Shown piece after piece: positions 1 through 6,334 of a stretch of 19,778 bases of DNA. The stretch lies in assembly GCA_934725785.1 (NCBI GenBank), contig CAKVCS010000006.1, positions 1 through 19,778 of the forward strand. Direction: 5' to 3'. Below the pieces are notes generated by a model. The model ran no database searches, was not told the origin of the DNA, and was given only the letters and a program-made list of their open reading frames with translations. Numbering within the stretch: the stretch's first letter is position 1; every line of letters starts with the position of its first letter. Made by a program: the position numbers and the translations under genes. Source of the stretch: an uncultured Bacteroidales bacterium. Its GTDB lineage: Bacteria > Bacteroidota > Bacteroidia > Bacteroidales > Marinilabiliaceae.

Positions 1-81
1 GTCTACAGCACTCAGTACTCTATGTCTGACGCCAGACTTTCCTGCCGCCGCATTCGTATGCGCAAAGGCCTTACTGCTCCC

Positions 82-110
82 TTGTTTTTGACATTTTGGT
101 TGTACATTTG
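82..110 (+). promoter_or_regulatory. Bacteroidetes-type promoter of the restriction-modification pair
   Basis: A perfect TAnnTTTG -7 box (TACATTTG, 103-110) lies 18 nt downstream of a TTG element at 82-84. Transcription would begin near 116, giving a leader of about 24 nt before the methyltransferase ATG. No Shine-Dalgarno sequence is seen, as is usual in this phylum. The consensus is established knowledge; its use here is inferred. Confidence 0.6.
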
Positions 111-139
111 TTGCGCAATTCCCATTTCTCACGATACGG

Positions 140-1417
140 ATGATAAGGTTCATAGATTTATTCGCGGGTATTGGCGGCATACGCAAGGGGCTGGAGCTTG
201 CCGTTGAGTCCTTCGGCGAGTCCTCTGTATGCGTATTCACCTCAGAGATTAAGCCGTACGCCGTATCTGTGTTAAGACAGAACCACCCGGGTGAGGTGGT
301 TTGTGGCGATATTACGAAAGTCGACGAGGCGTCGATTCCTGATTTCGACATATTGTGTGCCGGCTTCCCTTGCCAGGCATTCTCGGCGGCTGGCAAGCGG
401 GAGGGTTTCGCTGACACCCGCGGGACTCTTTTCTTCGATGTGGAGCGCATTCTCAAAGCGAGAAGACCGCAAGGCTTTATTCTTGAGAACGTCGAGGGGC
501 TTGTCAACCATGACCGCGGTAAGACGCTCGGGACGATTCTTGCGCATCTCGAGGCCTTGGGGTACGCTGTCAGCTACAAGGTTCTTAACTCAAAATATTT
601 TGGAGTCCCGCAAGAGAGGAAGCGTATTTACATCGTAGGCTCTCTCAAAGTCAAGCCGGACCTTGAAAGTTTCCCGGTCCTGAGGCGGACAGTGGGCGAT
701 ATTTTAGAGTCCGGCAGGCCTACTCTCGACACCCGGTTCACGAGGTTGCTCCTCTCCAAATACTCAATGGCACAGCTGTATGGCAAGTCTATAAAAGACA
801 AGAGGGGTGGGGTCAATAACATTCACAGCTGGGATCTCGACACGAAAGGTGAGACTTCGCCGCAAGAGAAGGAGCTTCTTAACCAGATTCTCACTGAGCG
901 CAGAAAAAAGAAGTGGGCTGCGAACTATGGCATAGACTGGATGGACGGTATGCCTCTGACGAGGTCCATGATAGCCTCCTTTTGTTCCTTCGACAACCTC
1001 GACAACCTGCTCGACGGTCTTGTCCGCAAGGGCTACCTGGCCTATGAACACCCGAAAAGGAAGGTCGTGACGATGAACGAGGCGGGTGTGCAGTCCTCGC
1101 ACCGCGAGTACGACGTGTCGCTCCCTAAGGGTTACAATATCGTGACAGGCAAGCTTAGTTTCGAGATAAACAAGGTGCTTGACCCCTCCGACATCGCACC
1201 AACCCTGGTTGCGATGGATATGTCGAAGATAGTCGTCCCCGATGGCGGAGGGATAAGGAGGCTCACGCTGCGCGAGGGGCTGAGGATGTTCGGCTATCCT
1301 GAGGATTATAAGTTCGAGGTCAAAGAGAAAGACGGTTTCGACCTTCTTGGCAACACGGTTGTCGTCCCTGTAATAAAAGCCGTGTGCCAGAGGCTCCTAA
1401 GCTCTATTTATGGATAA
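140..1417 (+). CDS. DNA (cytosine-5-)-methyltransferase, type II restriction-modification
   Basis: This 425-aa protein transfers a methyl group from S-adenosylmethionine to C5 of cytosine in a specific DNA site, protecting host DNA from the partner nuclease. All core C5-methyltransferase motifs are present: motif I DLFAGIGGIRKG (residues 6-17), motif IV with catalytic Cys in GFPCQ (Cys78), motif VI ENVEG (116-120), motif VIII QERKRIYIVG (158-167), and the C-terminal RRLTLREGLRMFGYP and LLGNTVVVPVI stretches matching motifs IX and X. The region from about 190 to 345 is the target-recognition domain. The ATG at 140 starts directly in front of motif I and follows a good promoter. The stop overlaps the start of the nuclease gene by 8 nt, implying coupled translation. 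Base composition is lower in GC than the genes to the right, which suggests horizontal transfer. The target-recognition part resembles GGNNCC/GGYRCC-type enzymes from memory, but the site cannot be proven here. Confidence 0.95.
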   Translation: MIRFIDLFAGIGGIRKGLELAVESFGESSVCVFTSEIKPYAVSVLRQNHPGEVVCGDITKVDEASIPDFDILCAGFPCQAFSAAGKREGFADTRGTLFFDVERILKARRPQGFILENVEGLVNHDRGKTLGTILAHLEALGYAVSYKVLNSKYFGVPQERKRIYIVGSLKVKPDLESFPVLRRTVGDILESGRPTLDTRFTRLLLSKYSMAQLYGKSIKDKRGGVNNIHSWDLDTKGETSPQEKELLNQILTERRKKKWAANYGIDWMDGMPLTRSMIASFCSFDNLDNLLDGLVRKGYLAYEHPKRKVVTMNEAGVQSSHREYDVSLPKGYNIVTGKLSFEINKVLDPSDIAPTLVAMDMSKIVVPDGGGIRRLTLREGLRMFGYPEDYKFEVKEKDGFDLLGNTVVVPVIKAVCQRLLSSIYG

Positions 1418-2135
1418 GGCGCAGGAAGTTTATAAGAAGCTGATAGACGATTTCGGTTTCAGATCGACCGCTGGCGAAATTCTATTTAAGCTCAAGGACA
1501 TATGCATCGTTGTCAATCAGAACAATGTGGTAGGCAATATTTTGGAGGAGTGGCTTGACAGGTGGATGACGGAGTGTGGCATCCCTCATGTCCACAATAC
1601 TGGGCAGTCAAGCCCGGACTTCTGGCTCAACCCTTCCGACTTGAATAAAGACTGGCTCGAGGTAAAGTCTTTCACAGGAAGCCCAAATTTCGACATAGCC
1701 GCCTACAATAGCTTCATAAATCTTGTCTTACAGAAGCCCTATAAACTTCAGTCGTCATATTTGCTTATTAAATATGGTATGGACGGCGGCAAGGTGACCA
1801 TTCAGGATTGCTGGCTCAAGAAGATTTGGGAGATTAGCAGCCCCTCTGAGAAATGGAGCGTGAAAGTACAGGACAAGAAGGGCATCATATTCAACATCAG
1901 GCCTTCTGTTTGGTACTCGGACAAAACGGATTACCCAACCTTCAAGAGTTTGGAGGATTTCTTGTCGGCTCTGGAGGAGGTAGTCTATACCTACCCAGAC
2001 ACCCACGCAAGGGGTGCGACATGGAAGAAGGAATTGATAAAGAGCTATAAGGACTTCTACGGAGTAGAGCTGAACATACCGAGGTGGACGGACATAGCCC
2101 CCAAGTATACACGCATAGAGAAGCGGCAGCAATAG
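1410..2135 (+). CDS. Type II restriction endonuclease, probably NgoBV/NlaIV-like
   Basis: This 241-aa protein directly follows the methyltransferase, overlapping it by 8 nt (ATGGATAA), the usual arrangement of a type II pair. It carries a PD-(D/E)XK nuclease core: SPDFW (Pro69-Asp70), then LEVKSF (Glu84-Val-Lys86) 14 residues later, with a helix containing Glu47 upstream that could supply the fourth metal ligand. The rest (LQKPYKLQSSYLL, KKIWEI, FNIRPSVWY) matches my recollection of the NgoBV family, whose prototype cuts GGNNCC; a search is needed to confirm that. Length fits a complete enzyme and no frameshift is seen. The gene is the most AT-rich in the window, consistent with a mobile defence cassette. 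The nuclease role is well supported by context; the specificity is a guess. Confidence 0.8.
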   Translation: MDKAQEVYKKLIDDFGFRSTAGEILFKLKDICIVVNQNNVVGNILEEWLDRWMTECGIPHVHNTGQSSPDFWLNPSDLNKDWLEVKSFTGSPNFDIAAYNSFINLVLQKPYKLQSSYLLIKYGMDGGKVTIQDCWLKKIWEISSPSEKWSVKVQDKKGIIFNIRPSVWYSDKTDYPTFKSLEDFLSALEEVVYTYPDTHARGATWKKELIKSYKDFYGVELNIPRWTDIAPKYTRIEKRQQ

Positions 2136-2150
2136 AGTGCAAAAGAAAAG

Positions 2151-2190
2151 GCGTCAGCCCGCAGGCAACACATTGCCCGCGGGCTGACGC
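2151..2190. terminator. Bidirectional terminator between the endonuclease and nitroreductase genes
   Basis: GCGTCAGCCCGC (2151-2162) pairs perfectly with 2179-2190. After one mismatch an inner stem GGCAA/TTGCC (2164-2168 / 2173-2177) continues to a CACA loop. TTCTTTTTT follows on the plus strand, and AAAAGAAAAG precedes it, giving a U-tract for the leftward operon too. Both converging units can end here. Confidence 0.88.
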
Positions 2191-2229
2191 TTCTTTTTTA
2201 ATTACCCTTGGCCCTGCCGGGCGGCTCGT

Positions 2230-2844
2230 CTACCAGTTTGCGTTCCTGTGTATGTTCTCCGTCTTCCACTTGTCTTTAGCGGCAGGCGCCTCGGCCGGAA
2301 CGCCTACGCATATCACGGCGAACGGCTTCACGTAGCTTGGCGTGCCGAGGAGCTCGGCCAGCTTTGCCATTCGCTCCTTGATAGGCGCCACGCCGCACCA
2401 CACGGCCCCGAGCCTCGTGGCGTGGGCCGCCAGGAGGATGTTCTCAGTCGCGGCCGCGCAATCCTGAATCCAGTAAGATCTCGCCTCGCCCTCAAGGGCT
2501 TTCTGCTCGTTGCCGCACACCACTATCACCTGTTGACAACCGTCGGCGATGCGCGCGTTGGGCAGCGCGGCTTGCATGCTGTCCAGCAGTTCGCGGTCGT
2601 CAACCACCACGAACTCCCATGGCTGCTTGTTCACGGCCGTCGGGGCGGCCATTCCTGCGCGCAGCAGGGTCTCCATCTGGGTCTCGCTGAGTTTCTCGGG
2701 TTTGAATTTGCGGACGCTCGTGCGCGTCATGATGGTCTCTATCGCCCCGTCTGTCTTGTCCATGCTTGCATTGTTTGCATTTTGTGCGCAGCCCGTCATT
2801 GCGATCGCGGCCGCGCAAAGGGTCGCCCCTATTATGCCTTTCAT
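2230..2844 (-). CDS. Nitroreductase-family lipoprotein
   Basis: The 204-aa product has a lipoprotein signal (AAAIAMTGC, lipid-modified Cys at about residue 19) followed by a nitroreductase fold. The family marks are RTSVRKF near the N-terminus, the FMN-contacting LLRAGMAAPTAVNKQPW segment, and DCAAATENILLAAHATRLGAVW in the helix that packs the flavin dimer. Such enzymes use FMN and NAD(P)H to reduce nitro groups, quinones or similar acceptors. The substrate is unknown, and an envelope-anchored form would need a reductant outside the cytoplasm. The ATG at 2844 is chosen over an in-frame TTG at 2868 because it gives a compact Lys-starting signal peptide. It lies 26 nt after pstA and is probably the last gene of the glycosyltransferase-pstC-pstA operon. 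Lipidation is predicted from the lipobox only; Met at the -3 position is not ideal. Confidence 0.85.
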   Translation of the reverse strand: MKGIIGATLCAAAIAMTGCAQNANNASMDKTDGAIETIMTRTSVRKFKPEKLSETQMETLLRAGMAAPTAVNKQPWEFVVVDDRELLDSMQAALPNARIADGCQQVIVVCGNEQKALEGEARSYWIQDCAAATENILLAAHATRLGAVWCGVAPIKERMAKLAELLGTPSYVKPFAVICVGVPAEAPAAKDKWKTENIHRNANW

Positions 2845-2870
2845 TGTCGCTATGTTTATTTGGGGCAAAT

Positions 2871-3713
2871 CTACACTTTATTTTTCGAAAACCATCTCAT
2901 GGCCAGTCTGCCTGTCACGCTCAGTGCCAGCACTATGGCCGTCAGCACGACTGCGGCGGCGAAGGCCCTGTCTTGCACGTCGGCCTGCGGGGCCGAGAGT
3001 TGGAAGAAGACGGCGAGGGGCAGTGTCGCGGCCTTGTCCGTCAGGCTCTCCGGGACGTAGTCCGTGAAGCCGGCGGTGAACATCACGCCTGCGGCGTCGC
3101 CCATGGCCCTGCCTACTGACAGCAGGGTGGCCGTCGCTATGGCGGGCGCGGTCTGGCGGGCCATCACAAGGGCCACCTCGAGCCGCGTGGCGCCCAGCGA
3201 GTAGGCCGCCTCCTGAAGGTCACGGGGGACGGTGCGGGCGACCTCGTCCATGCTGCGCGTCATGATGGGGATTATAAGCAGAGTCTCCACAATGATGCCG
3301 CCAAGCAGCGAAGCCCTGAGCCCCACGGCCACCATTATGGTGAAAGCGAACGCGCCATACACTATGCTCGGGATGCCGAAAAGCACGTCGAGTCCCAGCC
3401 GGAGAGCATACGCCATCCGCGAGCCGCTGCGCAGGAAGACGTTGAGGTAGAACACCAGCGGCAAACTTATGGCCAGACCGGCCACGGCCGCGCCCGTCAC
3501 GATGAACACCGATCCCGCAATGGCGTTGAGGAAGCCTCCGTCACCGCCAATGAAAAATCCCGTGCCAGGTGTCTCGCTCACCATCTCCCACGTCAGGACC
3601 GGCAGGCCGCGGCTGACGATGCTCCACAGCACGCTGCCTACGCCGCCCGCGACAGCCAGTAGCGCGGCCCACATCAGGCCGCGGAAAAATATCTCCTCTG
3701 CTCTCCTGCCCAT
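2871..3713 (-). CDS. pstA: Phosphate ABC transporter permease PstA
   Basis: PstA is one of the two inner-membrane permeases of the high-affinity phosphate importer PstSCAB. The 280-aa protein has about six hydrophobic segments. The first is residues 12-31, and the rest surround the conserved FGIPSIVYGAF loop and the ATPase-coupling EAA-like loop LQEAAYSLGATRLEV. These, with GVMFTAGFTDYVPE, are typical of the family. Length is normal. It begins 5 nt after the pstC stop codon, so the two are co-translated. Its ATPase pstB is not downstream as usual but on the other strand beyond the glycosyltransferase gene. No binding-protein gene (pstS) is present in the window. Confidence 0.93.
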   Translation of the reverse strand: MGRRAEEIFFRGLMWAALLAVAGGVGSVLWSIVSRGLPVLTWEMVSETPGTGFFIGGDGGFLNAIAGSVFIVTGAAVAGLAISLPLVFYLNVFLRSGSRMAYALRLGLDVLFGIPSIVYGAFAFTIMVAVGLRASLLGGIIVETLLIIPIMTRSMDEVARTVPRDLQEAAYSLGATRLEVALVMARQTAPAIATATLLSVGRAMGDAAGVMFTAGFTDYVPESLTDKAATLPLAVFFQLSAPQADVQDRAFAAAVVLTAIVLALSVTGRLAMRWFSKNKV

Positions 3714-3718
3714 GCCTC

Positions 3719-4633
3719 TTAATATTTTTTTATGCTCTTAAGGTAAATCCTCGCGCCGACGTTGAAGACGACGATGATAGCGAATAGTATGAAAGCGGCG
3801 AGCATCAGCGCCGCGTCGTATAGCGGCACGGACATCATCTCGCCATAGTTGTTGGCTATGAGGGCCGGCAGAGGGTAGCACGCGTCGAGCAGCGAGCCCG
3901 GGACCGCCGCCACGTTGCCGCACACCATCAGGACGGCAATCGTCTCGCCCAGCGCACGGCTCACGGCAAGCACCGTCGAGGCTACCATGCCTGGCAGCGA
4001 CGCCCTCAGCACCACGTGTTTGACGGTCTGCCACCGAGTGGCGCCAAGGGCCATCGACGACTCGCGCATGGAGTCGCCCACACTGCCGAAAATCTCTATC
4101 AGCAGGCTGACGAGCAGCGGCAATATCATGACGCTCAGCACCACGGCCCCGCTCAGCAGCGTGTAGCCCGAGGTATATGTGCCTACGGCCGGGCCGACCA
4201 CGCCGCTCACTATCGGAACGACGACGAGCGTGCCCCACACGCCGAATATCACCGATGGCAGCGAGGCGAGGATGTCGAGAAGGGGATATACGAACCGCCT
4301 CACAGCGGGGCCCGAGTACTCCGTGAGCAGCACGGCAAGCAGCACAGACGCCGGCAGGGCCATTGCCACGGCCACGCCCGTCACGTAGAACGTACCGCTC
4401 ACGAAGGGCAGCAGCCCGAAAAGACCCTTGCCGGGACGCCACTCGCTGCCCGAGAGGATATCCCACAGGGAGTGGTCGGCCAACAGCGGAGACGACTTGA
4501 CCCACAAGCCCGCTGCGATGGCCAGCACGAGGGCCAGAACCGCGCCGGCCGTGACGCTCATAAAGGCCGCAGCGCCGCCGTCCGCCGTCTTGCGCCACGT
4601 GTTCAAGCTCACTGCGCCAAACTTCTTAACCAT
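3719..4633 (-). CDS. pstC: Phosphate ABC transporter permease PstC
   Basis: This 304-aa permease pairs with PstA to form the phosphate channel. Visible family features are the N-terminal hydrophobic segment (about 24-46), the periplasmic WRPGKGLFGLLPFVSGT stretch seen in PstC proteins, LASLPSVIFGVWG, the EAA loop MRESSMALGATRWQTV, the ALGETIAVLMVCGN segment, and a last segment near LAAFILFAIIVVFN. The ATG at 4633 lies inside the end of the upstream glycosyltransferase gene, a 25-nt overlap, indicating coupled translation. A later start at Met25 is possible but would truncate the first membrane segment. Phosphate as substrate follows from family resemblance to PstC rather than molybdate or sulfate permeases. 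Confidence 0.93.
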   Translation of the reverse strand: MVKKFGAVSLNTWRKTADGGAAAFMSVTAGAVLALVLAIAAGLWVKSSPLLADHSLWDILSGSEWRPGKGLFGLLPFVSGTFYVTGVAVAMALPASVLLAVLLTEYSGPAVRRFVYPLLDILASLPSVIFGVWGTLVVVPIVSGVVGPAVGTYTSGYTLLSGAVVLSVMILPLLVSLLIEIFGSVGDSMRESSMALGATRWQTVKHVVLRASLPGMVASTVLAVSRALGETIAVLMVCGNVAAVPGSLLDACYPLPALIANNYGEMMSVPLYDAALMLAAFILFAIIVVFNVGARIYLKSIKKY

Positions 4634-5235
4634 TTGATTATCTTTTTATAGAAAGGCTCGTTCTCCACTCTCACAAGCGGCTCGGAACGCTCGCCGCTCA
4701 CCAGTATGAGGTGGTCGGTGTAGGCGAAGTCGAGCTTGGGCCACGCCTCGGGCAGGTGGGCCACGCTGCGGCTGAACAGGCTGTTGCCCGTGATGACGCC
4801 CACCTCGCCGCGCGCCACCTGGCGGCCTCGCACCAGGCCCTCGCCCCTGTAGCTCACGGGGCGTTTCTCCCCATCGCGGACCACGTAGTAGTTGCCGGCG
4901 GCGCAAAGCGTGCCATATTTCTTCAGGCACAGGTAGAGAGCCTGGAGGGCGTCGCTCGTCAAGTAGTCGCCACCGTCCAGGTACATTACCCACTCCCCCT
5001 GTGCCTTTGCCAGCGCCCTCTCCCTCACCTCAGCCCCGTCTAGCCTCTCCGGCTCCCTGAAGAAGCGCATCCGGCGGTCAATCAGGTAGTTCCTGACCTG
5101 ATACTCCCCGCTGTCTGTCGACCCGTTGTCCACTATGATGCACTCCCATTGCTGGGCCGTCTGCGCCACGACGGACTGCAGGCAGGATATTATGCTCTGC
5201 TCCTCGTTGTGGAATGTGACAATGATGCTTATCAT
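4609..5235 (-). CDS. Small family 2 glycosyltransferase, first gene of the pst permease operon
   Basis: The 208-aa protein has a GT-A fold typical of family 2 glycosyltransferases, which move a sugar from a nucleotide-sugar donor to an acceptor. It starts SIIVTFHNEEQSIISCLQSV, then VDNGSTDSG, and a GEWVMYLDGGDYL segment where the metal-binding DxD is expected. That segment reads Asp-Gly-Gly-Asp instead of the usual Asp-Ser-Asp-Asp, so one acidic position is missing. The protein ends soon after the core, with no membrane anchor, and is shorter than many relatives. The ATG at 5235 is chosen because the longer TTG-initiated frame (5265) would overlap the promoter -7 box. It overlaps pstC by 25 nt, an unusual partner for a phosphate transporter. 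Donor and acceptor are unknown. Confidence 0.85.
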   Translation of the reverse strand: MISIIVTFHNEEQSIISCLQSVVAQTAQQWECIIVDNGSTDSGEYQVRNYLIDRRMRFFREPERLDGAEVRERALAKAQGEWVMYLDGGDYLTSDALQALYLCLKKYGTLCAAGNYYVVRDGEKRPVSYRGEGLVRGRQVARGEVGVITGNSLFSRSVAHLPEAWPKLDFAYTDHLILVSGERSEPLVRVENEPFYKKIIKWLRSLAQ

Positions 5236-5262
5236 GCCCGTATGTGTATTTTTTGTCTTGTG

Positions 5263-5294
5263 CAAAGGTACTATGCGCGGGCTCTCCCGGTCAA
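5263..5294 (-). promoter_or_regulatory. Leftward promoter of glycosyltransferase-pstC-pstA operon
   Basis: Read on the minus strand, TACCTTTG (plus coordinates 5263-5270) is a perfect TAnnTTTG box, preceded 20 nt upstream by TTGA (5291-5294). Transcription would start near 5257, leaving a leader of about 22 nt before the ATG at 5235. It also excludes the alternative TTG start at 5265. Confidence 0.65.
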
Positions 5295-5332
5295 TGACGC
5301 ATTCGTATTACTTGCATACCACGCTCGTGGCA

Positions 5333-5363
5333 TTGCCTCCCTCTCCCGCGCCCGATAACTTTG
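5333..5363 (+). promoter_or_regulatory. Rightward promoter of pstB
   Basis: TAACTTTG (5356-5363) is a perfect -7 box. TTGC lies 19 nt upstream (5333-5336). The predicted start is near 5369, giving a leader of about 40 nt. That leader contains a small ACCCC/GGGGT hairpin (5372-5376 / 5384-5388). The promoter is back to back with that of the permease operon, so one regulator could act on both. No recognisable Pho-box was seen. Confidence 0.6.
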
Positions 5364-5408
5364 CTTGCGAAACCCCCATCTGAGGGGTGGCTAACAAAGC
5401 GAAGCAAG

Positions 5409-6209
5409 ATGACCACTACTTTCGACCCTGCCCACAAGTTCCAGCGCCTTGGCCACGACGGCATCAAGGTGCGACATCTGAGCGTCCGAATCGGCGACGC
5501 CCACATTCTCAAAGACGTGAGCCTTGACATACCGCGGGGTCAGATAACGTGCATCATAGGCCCGAGCGGCTGCGGCAAGAGCACGCTGCTACGCACATTC
5601 AACAGGCTCGTCGATTCGACCCCGGGCGTGAGGATTGACGGCGAGGTCTCGCTCGGCGACCGTGACATAGCCCACGCCAAAGGCATGGACCTTATGGACA
5701 TAAGGCGTCAGGTGGGGCTCGTCCCGCAAAGGCCGTGCCCCCTGCCCATGTCCATATATGACAACGTGGCCTACGGCTGCCGCTTTCATGGCGTCCGAGG
5801 GAAAGAGAGGCTCGACTCCGTCGTGAGGCACTACCTGCAGGGCGTCGGGCTGTGGGACGAGGTGGCGTCGCGGCTCTCCCAGCCGGCTTCGCGCCTCTCG
5901 GGGGGGCAGCAGCAGAGGCTCTGCCTGGCCAGGTCGCTCGCCGTCGAGCCGGCCGTCCTGCTTGCCGACGAGAGCACGTCGGCGCTCGACCCCATCTCGT
6001 CGCGCAAGGTCGAGCAGCTTTTCACTGAGCTCAAGAGGGACTACACCATTGTCATGGTGACACATACGCTGGCTCAGGCTCAGCGCATTGCGGACTATGC
6101 CATTTTCATGTACCTCGGCGAGGTCATTGAGGCCGGCCCGGCCGACCAGATATTCAACAACCCGCAAAGCGACCTCACACGCCGCTACGTCGACGGCGTC
6201 TTCAGCTGA
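5409..6209 (+). CDS. pstB: Phosphate ABC transporter ATP-binding protein PstB
   Basis: PstB hydrolyses ATP to drive phosphate import through PstC/PstA. The 266-aa product shows Walker A GPSGCGKST (residues 51-59), the Q-loop VPQRP, the PstB-specific PMSIYDNVAYGCRFHG stretch, signature LSGGQQQRL, Walker B VLLADESTSALDP and H-loop VTHTLAQAQRIADY, then FMYLGEVIEAG and IFNNP near the C-terminus, all as in PstB. Ser replaces the common Pro after the Walker B DE pair. The ATG at 5409 is chosen because the longer frame starts inside the -7 box and adds 16 residues not typical of the family. It is transcribed away from its permease partners, so stoichiometry must be set by two promoters. phoU does not follow it. 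Confidence 0.94.
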   Translation: MTTTFDPAHKFQRLGHDGIKVRHLSVRIGDAHILKDVSLDIPRGQITCIIGPSGCGKSTLLRTFNRLVDSTPGVRIDGEVSLGDRDIAHAKGMDLMDIRRQVGLVPQRPCPLPMSIYDNVAYGCRFHGVRGKERLDSVVRHYLQGVGLWDEVASRLSQPASRLSGGQQQRLCLARSLAVEPAVLLADESTSALDPISSRKVEQLFTELKRDYTIVMVTHTLAQAQRIADYAIFMYLGEVIEAGPADQIFNNPQSDLTRRYVDGVFS

Positions 6210-6334
6210 GGCTGTGAACCGATAATGCGGCTCCGAGGCGCGCTCCGTGGGCAATGGCGTCCCAGCTTGGGTGCCGTTTCTCACGGAATTTTCGCATTTT
6301 CGCATATCTTATGTAAAAATGCAAACGTAATATA

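Noticed and set aside
4016..4651. 211-codon frame on the plus strand opposite pstC
   Set aside because: pstC is unmistakable on the other strand, and the antisense product is low-complexity Arg/His/Gln-rich sequence.
6289..6304. Tandem TTTTCGCA repeat upstream of the beta-galactosidase
   Set aside because: Only two 8-bp units; no clear promoter box or regulator site can be tied to it.
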